A stretch of DNA of 64,000 nucleotides, from contig OX463852.1 of assembly GCA_949825065.1 (NCBI GenBank), positions 18,874,189-18,938,188 on the forward strand. Direction: 5' to 3'. Position numbers and translations under genes: made by a program. The DNA is from Odontocerum albicorne. Taxonomy: Eukaryota > Arthropoda > Insecta > Trichoptera > Odontoceridae. Shown here piece by piece: positions 1 to 11,330 of this stretch (position 1 is the stretch's first letter; the number at the start of each line of letters is the position of its first letter). The notes beneath the pieces are model-generated. The model did not search any database and was not told where the DNA came from. It saw only the letters and a list, made by a program, of their open reading frames with translations.

Positions 1-222
1 TGACGATGGGCGTTTCAAACACCATGCAAAAGTTTACATTTAGGCATTTTCAGTACTGAATGTGTTAATAATCCTCACATTCAAAATGATTTGTGTGCTA
101 AAAATATCATTTCACAAAGAAATTGTTTTCACCAACTTTTGAATTTTTAGCATTAAAATGCCAGTGCAAAGTAACATCACATCACTGGTTAAAACATTAT
201 ATTTGAAATGTATTTATTTCAG

Positions 223-346
223 GGGGGCACGAGGCAATGCATCAGGTTTCCGTTTGGCATCCCTTAACAGACTGGCTGATACCAAGTCTAGCCAAGCTCG
301 AAACACCACCCTGCTGCATTATCTGGTGCAGATCCTTGAATCAAAG
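223..346 (+). CDS. DAAM: DAAM formin, FH2 exon (first visible coding exon, partial gene)
   Basis: This exon encodes part of the FH2 domain of the formin DAAM (Dishevelled-associated activator of morphogenesis). DAAM nucleates and elongates unbranched actin filaments in the cytoplasm and is activated by Rho GTPase and Dishevelled. The peptide reads [20 protein letters not shown] and then [21 protein letters not shown], which matches the conserved 'GNASGF...LADTKS...TLLHYL' block of DAAM-type FH2 domains. The acceptor is a T-rich tract ending in AG at 221-222. One base completes a split codon and 41 codons follow. The donor is AAG/GTAAAG at 346/347, phase 0. The earlier part of the gene (GBD/DID, FH1, most of FH2) lies upstream of the window. 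Bases 1-222 are intron with nothing else recognisable. Confidence 0.93.
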
Positions 347-701
347 GTAAAGATTTATTTAAAATAATATACTCCAATACCAGATACATGGATTGTAATG
401 AATTTCATCGCCTCATTTACACAATTTAAAAAATATCATATATAGTACTCGCACATTAATTTGGAGCTTACAACCCATGGTCTTACTGTTTTTTTTATAA
501 CTCTTTAAGGTTTATGGGTTTTTATGCGCCGTAACAATAATGAACGTTTTTAATGTTATTTTTCGACTAAAAGTTTTTCCTTAAATTTTAATATTTGTAA
601 CATTTAAAAATATTTTTTAAATTTTCCGAACCCTTTGATAGCTTCTGACATACATTATTTTTTATATGAATAATTCATATTAATGTATATTTTTTACTGT
701 A

Positions 702-850
702 CAGTAGACTTTCGACTATCTAGGGTCAGTTTACTGGGTAGTGGATTAACTGGAGCAGTAAAAAAAATCCGAATTTACTACTGCCCCTGTTAATCCACAA
801 CTCAGTTAATTCAACCCCGGATAATCCCCGGAAAACCCCTATATGATATA
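702..850 (+). mobile_element. pogo-like terminal fragment
   Basis: After a TA at 700-701 the sequence CAGTAGACTTTCGACTATC resembles the ends of the pogo-like element at 4547-5228 (CAGTAGAGTCCCGATTATC on its right end). No matching opposite end was found within the intron, so this is a truncated or degraded copy. The outer limit is approximate. Confidence 0.4.
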
Positions 851-1398
851 GTGTTGAGTTTCTTAACTTTTTTGAGCTGTGACCCAGATTAAGGTATTAT
901 TTTTGGCTTCACAACCTAAGTAAAGATTAATAAAATAACTCATAAAGAAAACAATTAAAAAAAATTGATATTTTAATAATAAGAAATACATTACTTATAT
1001 TAATGACAACATTAAATCTTAGTAATGTGAACATTGGCTTTGAAAACTCAACAATTCATGGTGTTATTTTAGATAGGTTGCACCTCAGGCTGTAGTCTGT
1101 TTCACAATTTTGTTTTTGTTATACTTACTGTTCTAGAGAAAACCCTGAGTTCTACGTGTATGTTGTTGAGGCAGTCGTATTATATTTACAGTGCTTCATT
1201 TACTAATGTTGGCTTTTTGCTTTTTATTTTCAACCAGAGTGCTTTTGTTAAAACTAAGGAAGGCGTCTCGCCACTTTGTATTATATTTCAATGACTTACT
1301 TTAGTAAATCACAAATATTGACAAAATTTTCATGAAAGTCAGTAAATGACATCTGTATCTGTAATGTGTCGCATGTTATTATCAAAAAATGTTCATAT

Positions 1399-1632
1399 AT
1401 TATATTATTTATAGTTAAGGCATTAACATTGTGAAGGTTTAAAAACATTGTGATTGGTTTTGTCAAATACCGTTTATTCCACTTTATATAACGGTATAAC
1501 CCTACCGGTTTCAAGGCTTTCACTTAATTATCAGTCTTTTTTGTGCTCCTCTGATGAGGTGAAAACCTTGAAATTGGTAGGGTTATACCCTTATATAAAG
1601 TGAATCTAACAGTGTATGACTAAACAAAAATA
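1399..1632. mobile_element. Fold-back repeat family A, copy 1
   Basis: The left half is the reverse complement of the family tail (GTTAAGGCATTAACATTGTG, then CCGTTTATTCCACTTTATAT). The right half is a forward copy of the same arm (TTGAAATTGGTAGGGTTATA, then CTTATATAAAGTG). The two halves therefore form an imperfect inverted repeat around about 1540. The same family recurs near 17983, 43838, 55330 and 59275. Boundaries are approximate. Confidence 0.65.
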
Positions 1633-1827
1633 TTATTGTTGAAAATATTTCACATCTCAATTTCGAGTCGCGATCAATAGTTTAGGAATTTATGATATTG
1701 TGCCTTCTTTTGAGACTATATGATACAACACAGGCACTGAACAGGTAAAATAAAAGGTTGCGAAGTAAGATTTTATAGCAAATAAGATTTATTATACAAA
1801 ATGTTTTAATTTTTCTTCTTTTCTTAG

Positions 1828-2070
1828 TTCAAAGATGTACTTCTACTGGAAGAGGACCTTCCTCATTGTCGAGAGGCATCCAAAGTAGCACTAGCTCAAC
1901 TGGAGAAAGATATGTCCACTCTGCGAGCTGGCCTGGGTGACATACGCCGCGAGATGGACTTCCAGAGATCTCAGCATGGTGCTGCCCCTCACGACAGCTT
2001 TTTGCCTGTAATGGAAGAATTTTACTCTATGGCTAACTGCAGATTTACAGAGTTAGAAGACCAGTTCCAG
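1828..2070 (+). CDS. DAAM: DAAM formin, FH2 exon
   Basis: This 81-codon exon starts FKDVLLLEEDLPHCREASKV and ends NCRFTELEDQFQ. It carries the FH2 'EEDLPHCREASKVALAQLEKDMSTL' type helix, a conserved formin region in which DAAM proteins have a regularly spaced acidic/hydrophobic pattern. The acceptor is TTTTCTTAG at 1821-1827 and the donor is CAG/GTTTGT at 2070/2071; both flanking introns are phase 0, so it joins the preceding and following exons in frame. A downstream in-frame methionine at 1912 is internal and is not a start. Assignment to DAAM rather than another formin rests on the combined exons, especially the C-terminal DAD motif. Confidence 0.93.
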
Positions 2071-2263
2071 GTTTGTTACTTCCTTGTCTTTAAATTTATT
2101 TATTCAATTCTGTCGAATGAAATTTCGATGTTGATAATAATTTTAACCCATTATAAATTATACAATAGTAAACTGCATAAATTCAAAAGAAAATCTTAAC
2201 ATTAGATTTCAAAAAGTTTTTTTGACAAATCTGTATGATTCTGTTAATGTGTCATTGTTTTAT

Positions 2264-3274
2264 CAATGCCGTAACTAGGTAGGTGCAACATGCACGCTGG
2301 CACAGGCCCCAGAACAAGAAGGGGCCTGAAATGGAACTGACAAAAAAAAATTACACTATATAGCAAGATCTGGACGGATATGTTCAGCAACACAAGGGTT
2401 CTTCAAAGAACCAAAGTTGATAGAGAGTTGCTGACTAATATTAAACTCTTACTTGGGTCATGTACTTAGAGGACCAAAGTACAAATTACTGCATCTGATC
2501 ATCCAAGGCAAAATAGAAGGCCGAAGAGGTGTTGGCAGGAGGCAAATCTCCTGGCTCCACAATATACGTGATTGGACTGGCATAAGAGGCGTTGGAGATC
2601 TATTTCGGGCTACCGGGGACAAAGATATCTACTGATATTCAATGTTGGGGGGACCTGACATGACACTGAGAAGAAGAAGCCAATTATAAAAATTGGCTGC
2701 AGATCTCACTATTAAGTATAACAGAGAATTAAAGATGTATGAGTTCACATGTAAAATTCAAAGATTTAAATTTGAAGCTCAACCAAATAATAAATATTAA
2801 AACTGAAACTGCTTGGTATTCTACACTACATACAGGTTCTTCATGATTTTGGATTAATCGAGTTATATCAGAATATCAATGTTACTCTCCAAATATTGCT
2901 CACTCTTCTTGTTTCTAATGCTTTGTATGAGAAAATTTTTAGCAAGTTAAATTTATTGAACAATTATTTAAGATTAGCTATCTGAAAGAAATTATTACCA
3001 ATTACAGATTATAATATTGTTAAAAATATTAAATATGATGATGTTATCAATAAATTTGCTGCAATGAAAGGCAGAAAAATGTAATTCAAACAATTATAAT
3101 TAATACTGCCATAAATACATGTGAATGATCTTGTATATTTTTTGTGTACACAAAAAGTATAATATATTTATAAACATTTGTTATATTGTTTTTGTTGTAT
3201 TATTATTTTTCCCAAAAATAATATATTGGGCCTAAAAATTGCACAAGGCACATGAAAAGCTAATAACAGCACTG
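2264..3274 (+). mobile_element. hAT-superfamily transposon remnant with transposase C-terminus
   Basis: The element lies inside a DAAM intron. Its ends are related inverted repeats: CAATGCCGTAACTAG at the left and CAGTGCTGTTATTAG read inward from the right. Frame 2836-3084 encodes the end of a hAT-type transposase dimerisation region, with NVTLQILLTLLVSNALYEKI, FSKLNLLNNYLRLAI, one internal stop, then KYDDVINKFAAMKGRKM and a terminal stop. This matches the 'LRILLTIPVSVASGERSFSKLK' type signature of hAT/ZMYM-like transposases. The body is interrupted by a LINE fragment (2372-2692). No convincing 8-bp target duplication remains. The copy is inactive. Confidence 0.75.
2372..2692 (+). mobile_element. 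LINE 3' fragment (family C) nested in the hAT remnant
   Basis: A frame at 2453-2635 reads GHVLRGPKYKLLHLIIQGKI and then EGRRGVGRRQISWLHNIRDW. These are typical C-terminal sequences of insect LINE endonuclease/reverse-transcriptase polyproteins (GHVLRG, QGKIEGKR, GRRKISW). The 5' part (WTDMFSNTRVLQRTKVDREL) sits in another frame, so a frameshift has occurred. The fragment ends in a GAAGAAGAAG tract that probably marks the original 3' tail. No TSD is clear. Confidence 0.75.
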
Positions 3275-3479
3275 TACTTTGCACACTGAATGAAAGATAC
3301 TCATCAAGAAATGTGCAATAAGAATAGTGATTTATTTTAAGAGTGACTGTAAACTCGTGCTACTTTTTACTTAGCGGCTTAAGTAGCATGCTACTCTGGA
3401 TTAAAAATTACCACTTTTTTAATATGGATATGAAAACACTGAAGATACATAATATTGACAGTAAAATAAATTATTGCAG

Positions 3480-3665
3480 GATATGAAATCTCGATTCGAG
3501 GGAGCAGTGCGACTGTTTGGAGAGGATGCCGCCACCACTCAGCCTGAGGAATTCTTCGGAGCACTGGACGCCTTCCTGACAGCACTGGGCGAGGCCAGGG
3601 CAGAGAATCAGGCGGCCAAGAGGAGACAGGAGGAAGATGAGAAGAGACTTAAGCAAGAACAAGAG
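3480..3665 (+). CDS. DAAM: DAAM formin, end of FH2 and charged linker exon
   Basis: This 62-codon exon begins DMKSRFEGAVRLFGEDAATT and ends EEDEKRLKQEQE. The first half matches the last helices of the DAAM FH2 domain, where family members carry 'F..AV..FGE.....QP.EFF..FD.FL.A..EA..EN'. The second half is a highly charged K/E/R stretch that should be helical and leads to the C-terminal tail. The acceptor is TTATTGCAG ending at 3479 and the donor is GAG/GTAGAT at 3665/3666, both phase 0. Upstream in-frame codons opened by the intron are not part of the protein. Confidence 0.93.
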
Positions 3666-3872
3666 GTAGATATATTTATGTATTTTAATTGTATTTTATT
3701 TATCAGAAAATTGAATTTAAATTTTACTCCTCAAATCACTAAAAAATAATATTTTTCATATCGTTAGTTCATTCATATTGAAAGTACAGTCCCAATTCGT
3801 TTTTGCAACATGTCATTCAAATCATAATGTTGTTTATTATTATAAAATTCTGCACATTTGTTTTATTTACAG

Positions 3873-4229
3873 CTTAAAAAGCGCACCATGGAAAGGAAAC
3901 AGGCTTCCAGTTTACTATCATCTGTGTCCAAATCTCTCGGATTGAGCAAATCAAATCATTCTAACGGTGCTGCAAATGGCCAAACAATCATTCACGTCAA
4001 TGGGGACAGTGGAAGAGATGCTGTCAGCAACAATGGGCAAGCCAAGGGTGAGTTCGATGACTTAATATCGGCTCTTAGAACTGGCGATGTCTTTGGAGAA
4101 GACATGGCTAAATTTAAGAGAGCACGGAAAGGGTCTAAGGCCAGTCAAAAGGCGGGAAGAGATTCACCACCGAGAGGTGTTTGTAGAGAAGACTCGAGGG
4201 AAAGAACGCAAGTTGGGGGAAGAAACTAA
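3873..4229 (+). CDS. DAAM: DAAM formin, terminal exon with DAD motif
   Basis: The last exon encodes 118 residues and ends at TAA 4227-4229. It opens with a basic stretch (LKKRTMERKQ), followed by a Ser/Asn/Gly-rich linker and then the Diaphanous autoregulatory domain, GEFDDLISALRTGDVFGEDM and then AKFKRARKG. In DAAM the DAD binds the N-terminal DID intramolecularly and keeps the formin off until Rho/Dishevelled input; the core acidic/hydrophobic patch and the downstream basic patch are both intact. The tail after the DAD (KASQKAGRDSPPRG and beyond) extends farther than in typical vertebrate DAAM. The acceptor is TTTATTTACAG at 3862-3872. An AATAAA at 4230-4235 sits too close to the stop to be the likely poly(A) signal. 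Confidence 0.93.
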   Translation, partial: LKKRTMERKQASSLLSSVSKSLGLSKSNHSNGAANGQTIIHVNGDSGRDAVSNNGQAKGEFDDLISALRTGDVFGEDMAKFKRARKGSKASQKAGRDSPPRGVCREDSRERTQVGGRN

Positions 4230-4546
4230 AATAAATTTATCCATCATATCATTTTAGATGAAATACTTTTTTGTACATAGTTTTTTTTTTATATTATGAA
4301 CCCTGACGAGTGAAAAAACACGAAAATTAAATATTTCAAATTCTACATCAAAACTTTCAGCTCTTATTCTAAAAGAATTTCTAAGTTCGTCTATTTGATC
4401 ACAAACGTATGTTTGGAATTTGAAATAATAATTTGTTTTCCAAAAAAAGTTTAGTAAATCTAGAATTTTTATATCAAAAAAGTTATGAAATTTTCAGTAA
4501 TATTTATACGTTTCTATTTAATTTTTTCTTCATTGACATATTAGTA

Positions 4547-5228
4547 TAGTAGAGTCTTGATTATTCAACCTTAAAAGGATTGTGAGAAAGTCGGATAGCC
4601 GAGATTCACAGATATTTCGGAACTGTCAAAAACAACAGTATTTGATAAAACAAATTAAAATGTCAAAAACAAGTTATTAAACTGAAAATATGTTATTTAT
4701 TACTTTAAAACATACTCGTATGCCTATTAAATACAAATATATTTTCACACAGTTGTACCTTACATTAATAATAATAAAAAAGCTTAAAGAATTATGTTAA
4801 CTTAAATAAATTTTATACATTATACAAAAATAGATACAGAAGAGTACATACATCTACATATGTCCTAACCTAAAAATTCTAATGGGGGAAGGGGGCCGAC
4901 ATGCATATAAGCAGCAAGAGATTTCCCACATTCTAAAACAGACTGTCGTAAAGAGCAGATTATGTTTTGTGCAGAGTGTGATTTTTTTCCTTTAAAATAT
5001 ATATGTAATATATACAAGAGATACATATATAATATTTTTTTATACGTATTTAAATTTGTTTCATTCCCACAGTATTGCGAATTAAACATTGCCATTACAG
5101 GCTTAAAACTGTTTTACTTTAGTAATAAAACATGTAATTATTTTATTATTATATATTTAACATTTTGACTATAGTCAAATAATCCGGAATATCTAATAAT
5201 TTAAGGCCTGATAATCGGGACTCTACTG
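4547..5228. mobile_element. pogo/Tigger-like MITE with TA target duplication
   Basis: The left end is TAGTAGAGTCTTGATTATT and the right end, read inward, is CAGTAGAGTCCCGATTATC. The 682-bp interval is flanked by TA at 4545-4546 and 5229-5230. No transposase frame is recognisable inside, so it is a non-autonomous derivative. It lies about 320 bp past the DAAM stop and may sit in or just beyond the 3' UTR. Confidence 0.75.
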
Positions 5229-8200
5229 TAGTTTGAAATAAAAAATGTGACTCAACATTTTATGCTTGAATAAGAATAGTTATTCATCAGTCTAAGGTTG
5301 AGAACGAATAGTGAGTTAAAAAATGTCAAGATCTAAATTGGTAGAACTTTATTCATGGCTAGTTGATTGATATAAAATGAATGAATATACATTTTGCCTT
5401 GAAATATCGAACTATAACTACAAATGTTACTTATATGCATTTATCTTTACTATTCTTATTTTATTATTTCATAACATCTCTTTTAAAAATGCAATTTAAG
5501 TTGATTTTCTTATTCCATTCCTATCGATACGTTTTAAGTGTTAACATTTTTCTGAACAACTTCAATTTTACATTTTTTAAATGATTTTATAAAGTAAGAT
5601 AATGCATGCGATGTTTTATTTAATAAAGGAAACAAGAGAATTGTTTGAATGGAATTGAAAATTTTGTATTAAATCAATAATCTAGAAGGGAATAACACAA
5701 TTATTTGTGAGTTTTTTATTATTTCAATGAAAGATTGTTCAAAAATAAATAACCAATAGATTATACCAAATAATTTAAAGACATTATTTTTTTAGGTAAA
5801 TACAATTTTTTTACGTAGGTACACAGCCACCTACTTTTTCCTGTAATAAATCCGTTTTATCAGAGATAATTTAAACCAGTGCTTCTCAAACTTGGGTGTA
5901 CATGGATTAGTTTTTATCAATCCATCGTGAATTAGTATCTTTGTGAAATTAAATAAAAATAATTGTAAAATGAAAAAATGGAATTTAAATAAGGTTTTTT
6001 TCATTTTAAGACTGAATAAGTAAGAAAAATACAATAACGAAAAAAGTCATTAAATTTATTTGTTTTATAATTTACTTTTGATGTGCACCAGTAACAAACT
6101 GTTCATGGAGTAACACTGGAGACCATACTTTAAGTAGAACTGATTTATACCATTGTCCAATTTTGGTATTGTTTTTCATTATATGGGATATTTTATCAAT
6201 TACTCTATTAGACAATGAATTATGGCAGAAAACATGCTATTAAATTTAAATATATATACGAGTATATTAAAGGATATATTTTAAATAAATAATCTATGGT
6301 TAAATTAGAAAAGCATAAAGAACTTTTTTCAACCTATAATCAAACTTAAAATAACGATTTCAGGAAAATTAAACTGAAAATATGTGAAATTTATTAATTT
6401 TTTAAATCACAATCGATTGTGTTGCTAGATTATTGGTGAAATATTTGTTCCTATTTTGATAGGAAATAGAACATTTTAATTGTCTATGGTATATATGATG
6501 TGTAAAATGCTTGAGAATTTGTAAATTTATTATTACATATTATTATTCATATTATTATTAAAATATTATTATTAAAATGTATGCTTATATGTATTTAATA
6601 ATATTAGCAGTGTTTAGGGCAGTGAAAATAACATATTACTCTGAATTAATGTGATTTAATTGTCATTTCATTTTAACATCATTATTTTTTTAAATGTTTG
6701 TACATATTATTTAAAACGTTTCATTTGATGCTCGGTTTTAAAATATTTTACATACTTTTTTACATGTATGATCTTTTTGTCTTGCAAAATATTTTTAAAT
6801 TTGAACGTCTAAAGAGAGTCTGCTTTTTAAATAGCGCTATATAAATTTTCCTTTTATAATTTTTGTAATATTTTTAATTCTATAAAATTGATTGTTGTCA
6901 GTCAGAGTTATCCAACACTTGGACTATTTTACAGCAGCAAAAATATATTAATCTTTTTACATAAAATACTCTTGCAAAAATCAATTTTTAATGTTCAAAA
7001 ATATATAAATTGCGACATAAGATTTTTGTGAAATTTCCAAAGTGTGTTTTAGGGGATGGTCATTACTCTCTAAAATATTTTAAATACTAGTTAATATGTT
7101 TTGCCTGGATGAACTCTGTATGAATTTCTTCTGTACAAGTTGTTTTGTTAAACAATTTTAAGAGCGTGTTTTAAAATTTTGTATTTTGTGAAAATGTTTA
7201 AAAAGTATTAAAAAAAATTAAACCATGTTTGTAAAAATAACTGCAGATACCCATAGCATCATGATTTTTTCTAATTAAAAATTTAAATTTGTTTTATATG
7301 GACACTTGATTAAAATGTGACCGCTCTGTAAATTCAAATAACCTTCCAACTATAATATATCTGATTTTTTTGGCAAAAATTGTTGGGAATCTCTTTAAAA
7401 GCTATTCTAAGATATGTTGCCATATATTTTAAAACGTTTTCTTCACTTGAAAATGTAATTATAAACACTATATTCTTATTTCCATAGTAAATTTGTAGTG
7501 AATAGTTTAGATTTGAATTTTATAAAAAAAAGAAATTAAAATAGTAGATGTGTGTTTTTCAATCTAAGGTAACTTGTATTAACTAATTACATTTTGATTT
7601 TTATATTTTACAATTTTGATGTATCAAGGTGGAACTCTTAGATTAAATAACCAAATTTTTAAATGTTATTTATTGAATAACCAACTACAAATGCCTTGAA
7701 ACATTTTTAGTATTTAAAATATTACATAAATGACTGAAGAATCAGTAATAATATATTATGTTTTCAGTGAATATCAATTTTTATTGGGCGATATACTTAA
7801 TCAGTATATGCATGAAATGGTTTTAACATTATATAAAAGTTCCTGGTCTTACTTTGTAGAATTCCATAGTAATATAATTAAGCCTGTTAGACAGTAATGA
7901 TCCAAACAGCTTATTTAATAAAGCTTCAATTTCATTGGTTGACTGCGTACAAAATAAATACCATACAAAATATTTTCAATATGGGCAAAGCAGTCAATGT
8001 GTTTAACTTTAGTTACAAACAATCCATTATTAGACTGTTGTAAATTGTTATAATGAGGGCAAGATTCCCCAAAGTAAAAAAGGAACAATGAATAAATTGT
8101 TAAATGCAACATAAGACTTAATATTTTTTAATAAATGGAAAATTCAAATATGTACTTCGGATGTTAGTTTCAGTGTTACTTTAATACAAAACCTTGTTCT

Positions 8201-9070
8201 AACCCATGTCATCAGTAAAGAATATTCACATTTAAAATAGTTTTTTTTTTAAATTTATAGTTGATGAAAATTACCATAGAGGGTATTACTCATTATCATT
8301 TGTAGGTATTTTAATCATTAAAATTTTACTAATTTTCTCCTCTAAATACTCCAAAAATATAAAATCTATCACTTTTATGGTTATTAATTTTAAATTGTAA
8401 CTTTTATTAAAATGTTGATCTTGTTAATAATGAGTATGATTTAGATTATATTATTTTCTCTAGATCTAATTCAGGTGAAATATCTTTGAAATCTTATGGA
8501 AAAGTACCTTATTTTATAAAAATAACTAAAGTCCAAAAGTCAATTGGCGATTGATCAAATATTAAGGAGCCAATAGAACTTAATTAGCAAGTAAATGAGT
8601 CTTAAAAGTAAATATAAGCCATTTTGAATGTTTAAATTTTACAATTTACACTTTTTTACTCATTTTACAAACACAACGATTTTACAATGGGATTCATTCA
8701 CACTTTTATAATAAAATGACTAATCAAATGCATTTTAATGAATTATTAAATGTTATAACAACCTACACTCCATTTTAAACAACTTAAGTAAGAATTGGAC
8801 TGATTTAAGTTTAATACACAATTAACACTAATTGCACCCTTATTTATACAATCAATTCCAGTCGTTTTTGATGTTTGGTATTTTTCATAATTTTTATAAC
8901 TGTAGCGTGGTTGGCTTTTTTGTATTTTTGTAAATATTTTTTATTAAATATGTATTATTAGAAACGTACATGTTATTCTCTCAAAACATGTTAACCCATT
9001 GTTTAGTAAATACAAAAAAAATAATAAGTTTTTTTATTCTTATAATTCCTGCCCACTAAACGGTAATTGA
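5229..9070. other. AT-rich intergenic stretch, no gene seen
   Basis: This is strongly AT-rich sequence with runs of A and T and no conserved coding frame. The reported short open frames are low-complexity. Part of it could still be the DAAM 3' UTR. Two copies of the 9-mer discussed in the findings (4713 and 6256) lie in or near it. Confidence 0.7.
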
Positions 9071-9075
9071 CAAAC

Positions 9076-9432
9076 AAAGATGGTAATTTCGACCTGAAAG
9101 ACATAATGCGTTCCGCCCTATGAGTGGACTGCAATGAGGACCGCTTAAACTATATTATTTACGAAGATCTCCTTCAAACCACCGTCGAATTGGCTGAGCA
9201 GATGAATTGTAGTCACATGACTGTATACCGCTATCTTAAATCAATGGGAAAAGTCCAGAAGTTCGGCGCTTGGGTTCCACGTGTTTTGAGTGAAAACAAC
9301 AAAAATCAACGTTCGACAATTTCTGCTGATTTGCTCGCGCGTCATCGAGCTACGCATGGCCACAAGCAAAGGTTCCTTTACCGCATCATTACTGGTGATG
9401 AAAAGTGGTTTGAAAATGGTGATGAAAAATGT
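9076..9432 (+). mobile_element. mariner transposase fragment, forward
   Basis: The frame from 9124 reads NEDRLNYIIYEDLLQTTVEL, AEQMNCSHMTVYRYLKSMGK, VQKFGAWVPRVLSENN and ITGDEKWFEN. This corresponds to the second helix-turn-helix, the WVPHEL-type linker (here WVPRVL) and the first catalytic aspartate region (GDEKW) of mariner-family transposases. The part before 9124 (KDGNFDLK) is interrupted by a stop. The fragment ends abruptly near 9432, before the remaining catalytic residues, so no function is possible. Confidence 0.85.
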
Positions 9433-9460
9433 TTAAAGGGGATCTGCATGAATAACATGG

Positions 9461-9684
9461 TTTAAGCAGTCCTCATCGAAGTCCACTGGTCGTCCGGAAC
9501 GCTCCATGTATTTCAGGTCGAAATTACCGTCTTTGAAACGCAAAAACCATCAACGAGCTGTCCTTTAATTCAAAGCATCTTCACTGTACACTTCGCAAAT
9601 ATCGCGAGCAGCTTTATTTCCTCGATTGAACGCGAAAAGAAGGAGGTGTCGAAAATGCTCACTTTCGTCTACTTGACATTCCAT
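9461..9684 (-). mobile_element. mariner transposase N-terminal fragment, inverted
   Basis: On the - strand an ATG at 9684-9682 opens MECQVDESEHFRHLLLFAFN, RGNKAARDICEVYSEDALN, a stop, then WFLRFKDGNFDLKYMERSGR and PVDFDEDCLN. This is the N-terminus of a mariner transposase (FRHLLLFAFNRG, KAARDIC, RSGRPV). Its last part is the inverted counterpart of the first part of the adjacent forward fragment, so the two face each other. Two in-frame stops show that it is dead. Confidence 0.85.
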
Positions 9685-9700
9685 TTTGAAGGCTTGTAAT

Positions 9701-11250
9701 CAAATAAAATAATATATGTAACGTAAAAGCAAACACAATATCTTGTAGAGCAGAAAATTTTCTTTCGAATGACGTATAACTTTTCCCATTTTGTTTTATT
9801 TTTGGTGCTCATTTTTAAACTTATATTAACACCTAATACTATCCCTACAGTGGATAAAAATGAAATGGCAAATCTTCTAAAATGAATGGAAGTGAAAAGC
9901 TTGAGATTAGGAGATTCAAAGATTTAAGGCTGGAAAACTATCCGATTTCCACACTTTCAACACAAATCAATTAGTTTTATTATATGTTATTTCACTAAAA
10001 AATGTTAGAGCTTATATTAGGGAATCTCTTTTCCTATGATAATTCTGTCTACATTAGTGATTTATTTTTATTGTTTGATATAGGTGGTTCCCAAAGTCTG
10101 TGGATCCCTTCAGATATGGGCGAACTTTTTCAGAAATCATTATAATCTTACTGAAAAAATAAGCTTGAATCAATGCAGACCTTGTTATCAATTAGCATCG
10201 TCCTTCTCATTAAGACAAAATAAAATAATATAAATTTATTATATCAATTATCTAAGTTTTTATAACATAAAATATAAGTGTGTACACTTACATTTGATTT
10301 TTTTACAATAATTCAATCAACAAAATAGATATTTACATAGTAAATAAATACTAATTGGAGATTTGTAGCAATTTAGCCAAATGCCAATCTGCGAGTGAAA
10401 ATTTTTGGGAACAGCTGGTTTAATCAATTACATCAAACAAAATATATACCCTTTTGACCCGACTATAAGGCAAGGGTTTTACTTAAAAACCAACTAAAAA
10501 ATGTGTGGGTCACCATAGAACGTACCCGGGGGGCTTCCTTTGCCTTTTAAAATAAGACAAATGTGATAAACAATATTTACAACGGCTTGTTATTTTAATT
10601 CAGTATAATGTTGATGGATTACCTTATTAAGGAAAATTCAATACAACCCTGCAACAAAAGTATCCTGGCGTTAATTTGTCAAATTAAAAAGCATTATTCA
10701 TATGGTTCAAATCTTAACTTAACATTTTTCATATTTTTTTCAACTTAGTTTTATTTTTTTCTACAGAGATGTCACTACTATATCACAAATGTTATACAGT
10801 AAAGATTTTGCCACGCACTTTTGACAAAAAAATTGTGTCCTTTGCGGGGTTTATCAATTTACTACTCTTTTATCAGATCAAATACCACACACTACATTCA
10901 TATATCTTGTCGTGCTAAAAATACCATTAATAATAATAAATTGATTAGAAAAGCGCTTTTTTTTTATTTATAAAAATCAACTTATTAGGACCAATAAATA
11001 TATTCAGGTGAAATGAGGTATAAAAGCAAAATTCAAATTAGGATGTTAATAATGGATTTATTAATTCGTCTCTGAATTGGTGATTCAGACATATTGACCA
11101 GCGTAGCCGGGAAACCACGTCGTCTTCACTCTCATTAATCGAGCATTCGGGCTATGAACTATTCAAGTAGGAATGGAATTCTCATTCGACCTCGTACGCG
11201 GAAGGCAACAAAGTGCGAATATTGTTGCCAAATTAATTCGTTTACCTGAT
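9701..11250. other. Intergenic stretch, no gene seen
   Basis: AT-rich sequence with no convincing coding frame. The only structure found is the hAT-like MITE at 10081-10417. Confidence 0.65.
10081..10417. mobile_element. hAT-like MITE (candidate)
   Basis: The left end TAGGTGGTTCCCAAA and the right end read inward, CAGCTGTTCCCAAA, are similar inverted ends. The flanking 8-mers are GTTTGATA (left) and GTTTAATC (right), 6 of 8 identical, consistent with a decayed hAT target duplication. No transposase is encoded. Confidence 0.45.
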
Positions 11251-11254
11251 TAGT

Positions 11255-11330
11255 ACTTTTTTTCGGGAATCGAAGTCAAAACCTCTGGGTGAAGGTCAAA
11301 CGTTTTGCCATCTAGACAATGGAAGTCATC
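11255..11330 (-). repeat. tRNA-like SINE head
   Basis: On the - strand the segment reads like a tRNA half: TGTCTAGATGGCAAAACG resembles an A box, and GGTTTTGACTTCGATTCCCG a B box. Flanking DNA does not complete a tRNA cloverleaf that I can fold by eye, so a tRNA-derived SINE remnant is more likely than a functional tRNA. Confidence 0.4.

Larger units (their letters stand above)
347..1827 (+). other. DAAM intron with old repeat fragments
   Basis: AT-rich intron between two in-frame FH2 exons. It contains a pogo-like end near 702-850 and a copy of the fold-back repeat near 1399-1632, both listed separately. No further coding signal is visible; the short open frames have no recognisable similarity. 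Confidence 0.8.

Noticed and set aside
3391..3662. - strand open frames opposite DAAM exon 3480-3665
   Set aside because: Antisense shadows of a real exon with proven frame and splice sites.
5877..6118. Possible hAT MITE starting CAGTGCTTCTCAAACTTGGG
   Set aside because: The proposed right end matches over only a few bases and the flanking 8-mers do not agree, so I do not annotate it.
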